Shown: in pieces, positions 55,576 through 64,000 of the stretch
How the letters are laid out: each line of letters begins with the position of its first letter
Numbering within the stretch: position 1 is the first letter of the stretch
Source: Fuerstiella sp.
Lineage (GTDB): Bacteria; Planctomycetota; Planctomycetia; Planctomycetales; Planctomycetaceae
Direction: 5' to 3'
DNA: 64,000 nucleotides
Assembly (NCBI GenBank): GCA_022843805.1
Contig: JALHMY010000007.1
Location: forward strand, 1-64,000
The notes under the pieces: generated by a model
What the model was told of the DNA's origin: nothing
The model's input: the letters and a program-made list of their open reading frames with translations, nothing else
The model's database searches: none
Position numbers and translations under genes: made by a program

Positions 55576-56937
55576 TCACGGTTGACCAGCGACCACGATT
55601 CGCTGACGGGCATTCAGAAGTCGCAATGGCAGTACAACAAGGATTGTGCCGACACTGGCCAGCAGTGCAACGGCGCCGACTAACTCCAGTTGTCTCATGA
55701 GCTGAGCCGGGTTACCGTCGATTAGTCCTGAGATTTCTGTATTGTCCCAAAGTTTGATTGCAAAGTTCTGATAGCTGAAGACTCCCGCCATAATCAGGCC
55801 GGCCGCTGCCGGGATCCCCTGAGCAGAAAAAATCATGGCAGCATACCGATGATTTGAATATCGGCTGCACACGATCAGAGCTGCATAGCCCATGGTGCTT
55901 CCGGCAAGACTTCCCACGACGGCGGAGGAAGGCACAATCACTCCTGAGCCGCCTGCCACAGTTGCGAGGCCGGCAAGGGCTCCCAGCATGACATCTGACA
56001 ACACCATTTGTCTTCCGCGAAGCCAGCTCAGCAAACACCAGACCACAGCGCCGGTCGCAGCCGCCAGCTGACTGTTAAACAGCGAACCCACCATAATGAC
56101 GGGTGCCTGCAGGCTGAGCGTTGCATAAAGAAATGCCAGACCAACAGCAAATAAGGCAAGTCCGGCACTCGCAACGTAGTCATTGATTCCTGTATGAATA
56201 TCCTGATCGCCGTCATTTTTCGATTCGGCCGCAGCCACAGGAAGCCGGCAGATCATTAACGCAAGGGCTGAGAACCCGATCGTCAGGTGCAGCAGGCCTC
56301 CTCCAAAATCCACCGCACCTCTCATCGACAGCCATCCGTCCCCCCAAACCCAGTGCGCCATAGGCGCATATACAAGGACGCCCCAGCAGAGACAGACAAT
56401 CGTCAGTGAGGTCCAGCCGACAGACAGAGAGAGCAGGGCGGCCATGGACGTGAATGCCGCCAAAAAGACGGACAAATGGAAATACTGAAAAGCCACATGG
56501 GGAACATGATGATGAGGACGTCGGGAAGAAAACAGAGGTTCAGCCGAGTTGCCCTCCGGGGTGAGAGTATTAAACGCTGCAAATTCTGTCCCGCCAATCC
56601 ATCCTCCCCGGCCAATCAGATGACCTTCATCTGGTGTTTCCGCCGCCTGTCGAAGCATCGATTGCATATCCGTGGGAGCTGCTGCGGCAGTCACGGCCGG
56701 GGTTTTGCCGACAGAGGGAGCAAATGACAGGGTATAAACCAGTGTGCTCCATGCCAGGCTGCCGATTCCGCAATAAAGCAGCCATTGAGGTAACTGATTC
56801 TGAACCCGAGTCTGGCGGAAGATTCCCTGATAAAACAGGATGATCCCCGGAATGAGTGTGACGAGCATCACCGTGGCGGCAAGGCAGATCCAGACGATAT
56901 GAGCCTGACTAAATTCCGCATTCCAGTTGAGTATCAT
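55576..56937 (-). CDS. Divergent ammonium-transporter-like membrane protein
   Basis: A 453-aa polytopic protein with about eleven hydrophobic helices. The Amt/Rh signature is clear in VYAPMAHWVWGDGWLSMRGAVDFGGGLLH, with H217 matching the first pore histidine (H168 of E. coli AmtB). The second pore histidine region, normally FGVHGVGG, reads FSAQGIPA, so H318 is replaced by Q373, and the preceding Asp is lost. A loop of about 75 residues (about 72-148) precedes the third helix and ends in a His-rich run (RRPHHHVPH). Single-histidine or His-free Amt variants are known to conduct differently, so it may be a sensor or an altered channel. It overlaps the upstream CRTAC1 gene by 4 bases. Confidence 0.84.
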   Translation of the reverse strand: MILNWNAEFSQAHIVWICLAATVMLVTLIPGIILFYQGIFRQTRVQNQLPQWLLYCGIGSLAWSTLVYTLSFAPSVGKTPAVTAAAAPTDMQSMLRQAAETPDEGHLIGRGGWIGGTEFAAFNTLTPEGNSAEPLFSSRRPHHHVPHVAFQYFHLSVFLAAFTSMAALLSLSVGWTSLTIVCLCWGVLVYAPMAHWVWGDGWLSMRGAVDFGGGLLHLTIGFSALALMICRLPVAAAESKNDGDQDIHTGINDYVASAGLALFAVGLAFLYATLSLQAPVIMVGSLFNSQLAAATGAVVWCLLSWLRGRQMVLSDVMLGALAGLATVAGGSGVIVPSSAVVGSLAGSTMGYAALIVCSRYSNHRYAAMIFSAQGIPAAAGLIMAGVFSYQNFAIKLWDNTEISGLIDGNPAQLMRQLELVGAVALLASVGTILVVLPLRLLNARQRIVVAGQP

Positions 56938-58832
56938 TGAGTCTGCTCCGGAAGCTTTTGGCCCCCTCCTCGAACTAATGTCACCACTCGATTGACCGGT
57001 CCCCCGGGGAAAAGTTCCCCTGATTCTTCAACAGGACCGTCCGGCCAGTAAACAACGATATCGTCCGTATGATCAATGTTTCCCAAACCAAATCGAGCTC
57101 GCGGGTCATGACTTGCCAGATAACTGGAATGAGGATTGACGACGTGCACCAGAGACCGACTACCGCTGCGAACGATAATTCGGGCTCCCAGTGCGTCTCG
57201 ACCATTCTCGGTTAGCACAGGCCGCACTGCCAGCCAGTTGCCTTTGCGGGGAAGATCATTTCTGTAAAGTCTGGCTGATGTTCCGCAGTTCGTCACCAGA
57301 AGATCGTGATCTCCATCTTCGTCAAAATCTCCGTATACCAGACCCCGTCCGGATGCCGGAACGCCGCTGAAGTCTCCGCCCAGTTCCGGATTGACGACAA
57401 AAGTACCGTCAGGCCGTCCCATCATCAGGACGTTGTCATCTGCATAGGGCTTCCAGAATTCCATCGTGTCGCGGATGATCTCGGTGCGTACCTGAAAAAT
57501 GTCTTCACCATGAAACGGGAAACCGGAATGACAGGGAATCACCAGGCCATTGACGACAGGAAGATCGAGCCAGCCATCCAGATCCAGATCGATCAGTGCA
57601 GTGCCCCATCCGGTATGTGGCATGGTGCCGCTGTCTATTCCGGAACCCTGAGTCTGATCAATGAACAATCCCTGTCCGGCATTTTGATAAAGTGTCATTG
57701 TCTCTTTGGTCAGGTGAGAGACGACGATATCGGGCTTTAGATCGTGATTGACGTCTCCCAGAGCCACACCCATCCCCGCTTCGGCTGTGCCATTTTTATT
57801 GACAGCCACTCCTCGCTGTACCGCCTCTTCAAGAAAGCTGCCATTCTTCTGATTAACCCACAGCCGGTTGGATGCGCCATCATTCGCGACAAAAATATCG
57901 GGCCAGCCATCCTCGGTCAGGTCCGCGCAGATGACTCCAAACCCGTAGGTTGCAGCCTGATGAAGGCCCGCTTCCTCAGTAACGTCACGAAATCTTACAT
58001 TTTGTCTTCCCGTCCCGTCGGGCTGTAATCCTTCATTATGGTACAGGCGATCAATTGTGGGCTGAAATTTATGCGGCCCGCAATAGCTGACAGTTCCATG
58101 TTGAAATCCACAGGCCACAGAATGCTGGTAAGTGGGATCAGCCGTGTAGTTGACAACCATGAGATCGAGCCAGCCGTCCCGATCATAGTCAAACATGGCC
58201 ACGCAGGTTCCCCATTCAGATTCGCGGAAACCGGCAAGCTCTGTAATGTCCTCAAACGTCCCGTTGCCCCGATTCCGATAAAGGCGGTCCTGGCCATAGT
58301 TAGCGAGAAACACGTCTGGCAGTCCATCGTTATCAATATCACCGACAGCCACTCCGGAACCATACTCCGTATCACCCAGGCCGGATTCGGCCGTTACATC
58401 TGTAAAAATCCCGGCTTCTGTTTGTCTGTAAAGGCGGTTTTCAATGCGGACGTCCGATGGAAGCGGCTGAGATGCCTTTGGCGACTGACCGCAGTTGACA
58501 AAGTAGATATCCAGCCTGCCGTCGTTGTCATAGTCCAGAAACGCCGCACCTGCACCAGTTGACTCAGGCATGAAATAGGTGCCGAGCGGACCGGTTGCGG
58601 GGGTAAAGCTAATGCCGACGGATTCCGTGATATCGATCAGAGCGCCGGATTCGGACGGTTTGCCTGTTCGTGGACGATCCTCGGCACAGTCGTAATGCGG
58701 TGCATCTGACTTCTTTTCTGTTTTGGAGCTGTTTGCCTGACGCAGCCGCAGCCTTTGATACTCCAGTGAGACCAGAACAACGACAATTGCTGCCACGCAA
58801 AGTCCGACAGCGAACTTAACCGGAAACCTCAA
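56934..58832 (-). CDS. CRTAC1/FG-GAP ASPIC-UnbV protein, membrane-anchored
   Basis: A 632-aa protein beginning at a TTG with GGGGAGGAG just upstream. One N-terminal transmembrane segment (about 6-25), then an FG-GAP/VCBS propeller with calcium-type loops (DYDNDGRLDIYF, DIDNDGLPDVFL, DYDRDGWLDLMV, DLDLDGWLDLPV), closing with an ASPIC/UnbV domain (GRDALGARIIVRSG, ARFGLGN). CRTAC1 proteins are abundant in planctomycetes; their ligands are mostly unknown. It overlaps the Amt-like gene by 4 bases, implying translational coupling, and lies 122 bases after a TPR gene. Confidence 0.92.
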   Translation of the reverse strand: MRFPVKFAVGLCVAAIVVVLVSLEYQRLRLRQANSSKTEKKSDAPHYDCAEDRPRTGKPSESGALIDITESVGISFTPATGPLGTYFMPESTGAGAAFLDYDNDGRLDIYFVNCGQSPKASQPLPSDVRIENRLYRQTEAGIFTDVTAESGLGDTEYGSGVAVGDIDNDGLPDVFLANYGQDRLYRNRGNGTFEDITELAGFRESEWGTCVAMFDYDRDGWLDLMVVNYTADPTYQHSVACGFQHGTVSYCGPHKFQPTIDRLYHNEGLQPDGTGRQNVRFRDVTEEAGLHQAATYGFGVICADLTEDGWPDIFVANDGASNRLWVNQKNGSFLEEAVQRGVAVNKNGTAEAGMGVALGDVNHDLKPDIVVSHLTKETMTLYQNAGQGLFIDQTQGSGIDSGTMPHTGWGTALIDLDLDGWLDLPVVNGLVIPCHSGFPFHGEDIFQVRTEIIRDTMEFWKPYADDNVLMMGRPDGTFVVNPELGGDFSGVPASGRGLVYGDFDEDGDHDLLVTNCGTSARLYRNDLPRKGNWLAVRPVLTENGRDALGARIIVRSGSRSLVHVVNPHSSYLASHDPRARFGLGNIDHTDDIVVYWPDGPVEESGELFPGGPVNRVVTLVRGGGQKLPEQTQ

Positions 58833-58954
58833 CTCGCTCCTCCCCGTACAATTCGGCCGGCCAAAGTGAACATCACAGTATTGTGTGTCATGCTAACGTC
58901 ATTGGTCATATCAGAGCAGCGTTTTTCGGACAGGAATACTGCCGTGACTCAGTA

Positions 58955-60346
58955 TTATTCCACTTTCGTTGCAGCTGGCAGGCGTTTTGATAAATCTTCG
59001 ATCTGTTTCCTGATCGAAGGATCGTCATGCCTGATTCGTGATGCATCCTGCAATCGTCTGGCTGCTTCATCAAACTGACCTTCGCTGAGAAGCAAATCAG
59101 CCATGGAAAGGTGAATTCTGATATCCTCCGGTGTTGCGGCGACGGCCTTTTCATAAGCAGCGATTGCTTCCAGAGGACGATTGGTGCTGCGGCAGATTTC
59201 GGCGATTGCCATCCATGCGGGGGCATAATCAGGTTTCAGCCGAATTGCGTCCGACAGCAGTTGTTCCGCGGAAATCTGATCACCGCGAGCAAATCGGGCG
59301 TACGCGAGACTCAGCAGGATCATGGCATCGCCGGGGAAACGGTCCTTTAGCGCCTGCAGCTCTTTCTCGGCACCGGCGGCGTCACCCATTTCCAGCAGCA
59401 GCGTTGCTCGATTCAGGGCGGGGCGAGATCTTTCCGGGAACTGACGGGCAAGTGCACCAAGTTTTGCTGCGGCCTGCTTAACCTGCCCCTGCATGCGAAG
59501 CTGGTCAGCAACCGCTGAAGAATACGCACCGGTTGCATCAAACCGCTGCAGTTCGTCCATCCAGGGGTCGGTGAGAAACGCCTGAGCTGGCGGCAACTGT
59601 TTCGACTCCGCCTGAAGTGCAATGGCCTCATCCGTCTGTCCTTCTGCCACTTTCATGGACGCCAGTTCAAGGAGCAGTTCACGGGAAAGTGCATTGGATG
59701 CTCTGGCTGACTGTACCGTGTCTTCGGCCTGTTTCATGTTGCTGTTCTGCCGTGACAGTCGCATCAACTGGACGAGAGCGGCAGCACCTCCCGGCTGATC
59801 TTTGGCGCGATTCAAAAGTTCACGGGCCTGTTGCAGATCATTCTGCTGAATCAGTACGCTTGCCGCTCGGAGAAGCAGCGGTACATAGGCGTGATCCAGC
59901 GACAACGATTTCTGATATCTGGCAAGTGCCTCCTCAAATTCGGATTGTTCCAGAATCGTGCCGGCAAAATAGGGCCAGCGTGGTGACGGGGGTTGCAGGG
60001 CGGTGGCCTGATCAAAACAGATCAGAGCCTCATACTGTCTCTGGTGCTGCAGCAGGGCCATTCCGTAATTTCCCCATGCATCGGCAGAAAGCGGATTCGA
60101 CTCGACATGTCGCCGCCGCCGATCAATCAGGCTGACAACATCCGGATGCATTCCTTCCAGCGAAACCCTCGGAATTTCAATGTTTGATCGTCCGAAGTAC
60201 TTTGTGGCGGCAAACAGGACACCTGCCGCAAGCAGCAAAAAAACAGCAGCCTTCAGCATCCGCGACTTTTTCCCTGCGGTGCATCGAACCGCCGATTCAT
60301 CATCCGAGCCTGCAGAACCACTTTTCCTGCGAATCCATAAAGTCAT
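58955..60346 (-). CDS. TPR-repeat membrane protein
   Basis: A 463-aa protein with a basic N-terminus, one transmembrane helix (about 30-50) and tetratricopeptide repeats from about 80 to the end (SADAWGNYGMALLQHQRQYE, YAPAWMAIAEICRSTNRPLE, DIRIHLSMADLLLSEGQFDE). The TPR region should lie outside the cytoplasm, where it could scaffold partner proteins. It stands between two CRTAC1 genes in the same direction (47 and 122 bases), so the three are probably one operon. No enzymatic motif is seen. Confidence 0.92.
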   Translation of the reverse strand: MTLWIRRKSGSAGSDDESAVRCTAGKKSRMLKAAVFLLLAAGVLFAATKYFGRSNIEIPRVSLEGMHPDVVSLIDRRRRHVESNPLSADAWGNYGMALLQHQRQYEALICFDQATALQPPSPRWPYFAGTILEQSEFEEALARYQKSLSLDHAYVPLLLRAASVLIQQNDLQQARELLNRAKDQPGGAAALVQLMRLSRQNSNMKQAEDTVQSARASNALSRELLLELASMKVAEGQTDEAIALQAESKQLPPAQAFLTDPWMDELQRFDATGAYSSAVADQLRMQGQVKQAAAKLGALARQFPERSRPALNRATLLLEMGDAAGAEKELQALKDRFPGDAMILLSLAYARFARGDQISAEQLLSDAIRLKPDYAPAWMAIAEICRSTNRPLEAIAAYEKAVAATPEDIRIHLSMADLLLSEGQFDEAARRLQDASRIRHDDPSIRKQIEDLSKRLPAATKVE

Positions 60347-60393
60347 TGGAGGCGAGAATCCTGGCCGCTGGCTGTTCGTGCAGGAATCACTGT

Positions 60394-62238
60394 TCAGTGA
60401 CCTGCCTTTTTGGGTTCGGATGAATCTGCTGAGGAAATCCGCTTACCGGTTCCCCGACGCAGGACAATGTCACCGTTGATTCCGGGCTTAACAAATTCCT
60501 CGATGTCTGCCGGAATGGTCGGCCAGTGAACCAGTATACGCTGAATTTCCGGTGTTTCACCAAGCCCAAAATGGAGACGCGGGTCATGACACGACAAATA
60601 GCCAATACACGGCTGGATTTCCTTCACCCAGCGGTGCTGATCGCTGATGACAATGATTCTTGCACCGATGGCATCGCGTTTTAAATCCGGGTCGATTGCC
60701 TGAACACGGATCCAGTTTCCCTTTCGGTCTGCCACATTCTGAAAAAGTCTCGCTTTTGCAGACGTATTGCTGATCAGTACATCAACGTCTCCATCGTTAT
60801 CAATATCACCGGTGGCAAGGCCCCGGGAAACTTCGGAATTGAGCAGAAACGGTTCCCTCAGACTGGTCACCTCCTCAAACTGGCCCGAGCCGATATTCAG
60901 GAACAGCTGATTACGTTCCGCATATTCATCCCAGTGAGATGCTGAAGGATCCGGAGTCAAAAACGGAGCCCGCATCACTCGTCCGTTGGCGATCAGCAGA
61001 TCGTCATTTCCATCCAGATCCACATCTGATGCGGCGACGCCAAATCCTGTAAAGTTCAGACTGGCGGCGCCAAGACCAGCTGCCGCTGTGTTGTCCACAA
61101 ACACGCCCGACATGATCTGCCGATAGAGCGTATTGGTTTCGCCGCGAAGGTGAGTCAGAAAGATGTCAGGCATCCCGTCCCGGTCAAAGTCGTTCCAGGC
61201 TGTTCCCATGCTGGCCTGAGGTCTGCCCTGAAAGTCTGTTGAGCATCCCCGAATATCTGCTTCGTCGCGAAACAGCCCGTCCGGCTGCTGAATCCAGAGT
61301 CGATTGGGCTCCATATCGTTGGCCACATAAATGTCGGTTCTTCCATCTCCATTCATGTCGCTGCAAATGGCTCCCAGGCCTTTTCCGGCACCTTCCCCCA
61401 GCCCGGTTTCAAGAGTGACATCTCTGAACACATTCAGCTGACCGGATCCACCCGAATTTCGATAAAGACGATCAACTGTTCCGGAGAATGCCAGCGGTCC
61501 ACAATAGTCACGACGCCCGGTTCCATCCTGGCACACGCTTCCAGGAAAATAGTCAACATAATTGACAATCAGCAAATCGAGCCATCCATCTCTGTCATAG
61601 TCAAAAAATACAGCCGCTGTGCACCACCTTGATGTACCGATTCCAGCAGTTGCTGTGATGTCCTGAAAAACGGCGGCCCCATCGTTCTGAAACATTCGTG
61701 CTCCGGCGGCCGTTGTGATGCATACATCCGTGTCGCCGTCGTTGTCAATATCCCCGGCGGCCACACCCATGCCAAAATCGCTGATGATCAGCCCGCTGTT
61801 TTCGGTGTGATCCCGAAACGATCCTTCTTTATCCTGCAGATACAATGGACACCTGGCTGTCGCGGCACCTTCAGAGACGGGCTGAGGTTCTCCGGCAACC
61901 AGCAGCAGATCCAGCAGTCCGTCACCATCTGCATCCAGCATGGCCGCACCGCTGCCCATAATCTGCGGCATGGGAAAATCTTCTGCAGGCACCGCACGGT
62001 GAACAGCAGTGAGGCCGGACTTATCCGTGATGTCCTCAAAAAACGCCTGGTGCTCCGAACGGACCGGCTGCTGACTCTCAGGCAGCGGTGGAGCTTCCGA
62101 GAAACAGCCTGTCATCAGGATCAGCAACACGGCCAGCCCGGGAATGGCAATCCCGTGGAGGTGATCGGCAATACTGCCGTTCGGACGGCTGTTGAACTCC
62201 GATGGCAGTCGTGGCGACTCGTACGCTGCGTGCGCCAT
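60394..62238 (-). CDS. CRTAC1/FG-GAP ASPIC-UnbV lipoprotein
   Basis: A 614-aa protein. A hydrophobic segment (about 30-44) ends in MTGC, a plausible though weak lipobox (Cys45), preceded by an unusually long polar N-terminus. FG-GAP propeller loops follow (DADGDGLLDLLL, DIDNDGDTDVCI, DYDRDGWLDLLI, DVDLDGNDDLLI), then an ASPIC/UnbV domain (KRDAIGARIIVISD, LHFGLGE). It is the first complete gene of the minus-strand CRTAC1/TPR cluster. GGTGAG lies just upstream of the ATG. It is about as similar in layout to the 56934-58832 product as paralogues would be. Confidence 0.91.
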   Translation of the reverse strand: MAHAAYESPRLPSEFNSRPNGSIADHLHGIAIPGLAVLLILMTGCFSEAPPLPESQQPVRSEHQAFFEDITDKSGLTAVHRAVPAEDFPMPQIMGSGAAMLDADGDGLLDLLLVAGEPQPVSEGAATARCPLYLQDKEGSFRDHTENSGLIISDFGMGVAAGDIDNDGDTDVCITTAAGARMFQNDGAAVFQDITATAGIGTSRWCTAAVFFDYDRDGWLDLLIVNYVDYFPGSVCQDGTGRRDYCGPLAFSGTVDRLYRNSGGSGQLNVFRDVTLETGLGEGAGKGLGAICSDMNGDGRTDIYVANDMEPNRLWIQQPDGLFRDEADIRGCSTDFQGRPQASMGTAWNDFDRDGMPDIFLTHLRGETNTLYRQIMSGVFVDNTAAAGLGAASLNFTGFGVAASDVDLDGNDDLLIANGRVMRAPFLTPDPSASHWDEYAERNQLFLNIGSGQFEEVTSLREPFLLNSEVSRGLATGDIDNDGDVDVLISNTSAKARLFQNVADRKGNWIRVQAIDPDLKRDAIGARIIVISDQHRWVKEIQPCIGYLSCHDPRLHFGLGETPEIQRILVHWPTIPADIEEFVKPGINGDIVLRRGTGKRISSADSSEPKKAGH

Positions 62239-62443
62239 TATTCGCTCACCGAATCGTTTCGCGGAAGTATCGACAACTCTGTCTGCTGAGGATTCGGCGG
62301 TTTAGTCGTCATACGGCTTATCTGATAGCGGCTGATAAATCGGCAGTGATGCCAAGGCGTGGCTCGTACTCTGAATTTTTTCGGATGGTATGAGGGGCGT
62401 GTGGAGGTCACTATGTTCTCTTCAACCCCGATTTCGGTTTCAG

Positions 62444-64000
62444 TCAGCGACCCTTACTGGCTGGTTCCTGATTCATTCGATAAAGCGGCAACAGGCGATA
62501 GTAGACTTCCAGAGTCAGCGTTGCCAGTGCCGTCGAGTATAATCGGCCTCCATAGCGGCCCCAGGGATCATTCGGATCCCAGCTGCCGGCGAGTTCACCA
62601 TCGGTTCGCTGCTGACTGATGAGAGTGTCGCGGACCACAACGTTCCAGTCTTCCCACTCCTTTCCACCATACTGATACATTGCAAGTGTGCCATAGTACC
62701 AGTAGTAGTAATTCAGCTCTGACAGACGAGGACTGTTCTGCAAAAGATAGGCGACAGACTCGCGGTTTGCGTCTGATTCACGAGGATAGCCAAGCATCTG
62801 CTGGCAGAAAAGTGCTTCGGCAGTCATCACGGGCGTTACTTTTTCAGAATCCCGTCCGTTGACTTTGGTATTTCGGCGATATCCAAAAAGTCCACCGCTC
62901 TTTCCCTGACGGACGCCATTCAGAAAACTGTTCATTCTCTGGCGAACTCTTTCGTCCAGAGTCAGTCCGGCGATCTCAGCACTTTTGAGAGACATCATCT
63001 GCCAGCCAAACATGCTGACATCGCCCTCCTGACCAAACTTATATCGCCAGCCACCACTGCGCGGATCCTGTTGTCCGATTGTAAAAGTCACCGCACGAGC
63101 AAGAGCACTCCGCAGCCGCAGATCGTCCACTTTTCTCAGTGAGTATCCCAGCCGTTCCGACACGACGTGCTGCAAACTTTCTTCTGCCCTGATCAGATGA
63201 AGCGGGAAAGGGATGCATGCCTGCTGAAAAGCTGCAGCTGCCCGACTGGCAGTGATTCCTGGCTGCACGAGCAGCTCGGGATTTACAATCGGGCCAAGCA
63301 GTGTTTGCTTTTGCATTCCATAAGCTTCTGCCAGTGCATAGGTTGCCATCCCGTGACAATACATTCGGGCGAAGTGCTCTGCCTTTCCATACAGATTGCC
63401 ATCCGGCGCCTGCTGCCGGATCAGCCAGTCAAGAGCGTTATCGACGACAAACGCATAGCGGCCATTTTCATGAGTATAACCGGCTCCCAGGAACGACAGC
63501 ATGACAAGCGCGGTGACTCCGGAGTCTGCTTCGCGACCTGCATAGTTGCGATCCACGCCATTCTCATCCACCTTCACCTGACCGGCACCATGATCTTCTG
63601 CATCCCATCGACCATCGGCAGACTGCATTGCTGACAGCCATCGCAGACTTACTTCAACCGCGGATTCGGACTGCTGAGTGCCACCCAGTTTCTGTGCCGT
63701 TTCACGACGCTGTTCCACGTTTCTTAGCTGGTATGTTGCCGGTGGGTTGTCCCGACGTCGAATTGTCGGCAGGTCGGCTTCAACAAGTGACGTGGCAGAA
63801 GTCACAGACTCGCTGAAGTCCGGAGCGATCAGTCCGATTCGAACATCTTCGTAGTCACTGGCCAGAGGAATCGGAGTCCTCGCAATCAGCGGGCTTTCCC
63901 GGGAGGGCTGAGGTGCGGGAACACGATCCGGTAAGGCACGGGAAGGACGAGGCAGTCGGGGTTGAAACGAAGCCGATGGGCCCGCCTTCGGCTCGGGAAC
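62444..64000 (-). CDS. Terpene-cyclase-like alpha/alpha-toroid protein, partial at 5' end
   Basis: The reading frame enters from beyond the right edge and ends at 62444, giving at least 518 residues; the GTG at 63803-63805 is an internal codon, since upstream codons stay open and protein-like to 64000. The N-terminal visible part is rich in Pro, Arg and Ser. The rest has prenyltransferase/squalene-cyclase-type repeats (SADGRWDAEDHGAG, QQAPDGNLYG, QQDPRSGGWRYKFGQEGD), forming an alpha/alpha toroid. The DxDD acid motif of hopene cyclases is not seen, so it is probably not a cyclase. Such toroid proteins are widespread in planctomycetes with unknown roles. Confidence 0.86.
   Translation of the reverse strand, partial: VPEPKAGPSASFQPRLPRPSRALPDRVPAPQPSRESPLIARTPIPLASDYEDVRIGLIAPDFSESVTSATSLVEADLPTIRRRDNPPATYQLRNVEQRRETAQKLGGTQQSESAVEVSLRWLSAMQSADGRWDAEDHGAGQVKVDENGVDRNYAGREADSGVTALVMLSFLGAGYTHENGRYAFVVDNALDWLIRQQAPDGNLYGKAEHFARMYCHGMATYALAEAYGMQKQTLLGPIVNPELLVQPGITASRAAAAFQQACIPFPLHLIRAEESLQHVVSERLGYSLRKVDDLRLRSALARAVTFTIGQQDPRSGGWRYKFGQEGDVSMFGWQMMSLKSAEIAGLTLDERVRQRMNSFLNGVRQGKSGGLFGYRRNTKVNGRDSEKVTPVMTAEALFCQQMLGYPRESDANRESVAYLLQNSPRLSELNYYYWYYGTLAMYQYGGKEWEDWNVVVRDTLISQQRTDGELAGSWDPNDPWGRYGGRLYSTALATLTLEVYYRLLPLYRMNQEPASKGR

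Overview
The window looks like a chromosomal segment of a planctomycete, probably from the Planctomycetales. The evidence is the protein families, not any rRNA: a PVC-type CxxCH heme protein with HEAT repeats, a PSD1-type (DUF1549/DUF1553) cytochrome beside a DUF1501 Tat protein, a prepilin-like DUF1559 protein followed by a small lipoprotein, several FG-GAP/CRTAC1 (ASPIC/UnbV) proteins, and an ECF sigma factor overlapping a Ser/Thr kinase gene. I found no rRNA, tRNA, CRISPR array, transposase or phage genes. Coding density is high and base use looks even.

Layout. (1) 118-17527 is an exported catabolic region. A minus-strand heme protein diverges from a tightly packed plus-strand operon (D-aminoacylase-like, heparinase II/III-like, two coupled amidohydrolases, isochorismatase-like hydrolase, DegT-like aminotransferase), followed by a PSD1 cytochrome and a DUF1501 protein. 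Many carry Sec or twin-arginine signals, so much of the chemistry is predicted to be outside the cytoplasm. The likely theme is breakdown of an acidic or amino-acyl-decorated polysaccharide, but the substrate cannot be read from the sequence. (2) 17622-21902 holds regulators: ECF sigma, transmembrane kinase and a degenerate ROK-type protein. (3) 21935-28785 holds a THUMP RNA methyltransferase and an RND efflux adaptor/pump pair; the pump carries a perfect EF-hand loop. (4) 28858-41383 (minus strand) is a complete chemosensory operon in transcription order: STAS, MCP-like protein with a CheZ-like motif, CheY, CheA, soluble MCP, membrane MCP, CheW, CheR-CheD fusion, CheB. (5) 41966-47959 is housekeeping: hibernation factor, PtsN-like EIIA, HPr, EI, RNase E/G and ribosomal protein L21, closed by a strong terminator. 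(6) 48083-55412 holds a cysteine-desulfurase-like enzyme, a GT2 glycosyltransferase, a TPR/FG-GAP protein, and the DUF1559 and lipoprotein pair. (7) 55576-64000 (minus strand) holds a terpene-cyclase-like toroid protein cut by the window edge, two CRTAC1 proteins, a TPR protein and a divergent ammonium-transporter-like protein.

The most unusual points are the chemosensory operon (CheR fused to CheD, an MCP-like protein with a CheZ-type FQDxxxQ motif, xFxxF C-terminal tails on both MCPs), the Amt-like protein lacking one of the twin histidines and coupled to a CRTAC1 gene, the EF-hand insertion in an RND pump, and the active/degenerate amidohydrolase pair. Several start codons were moved downstream of the longest frame on the basis of Shine-Dalgarno sites and signal peptides.
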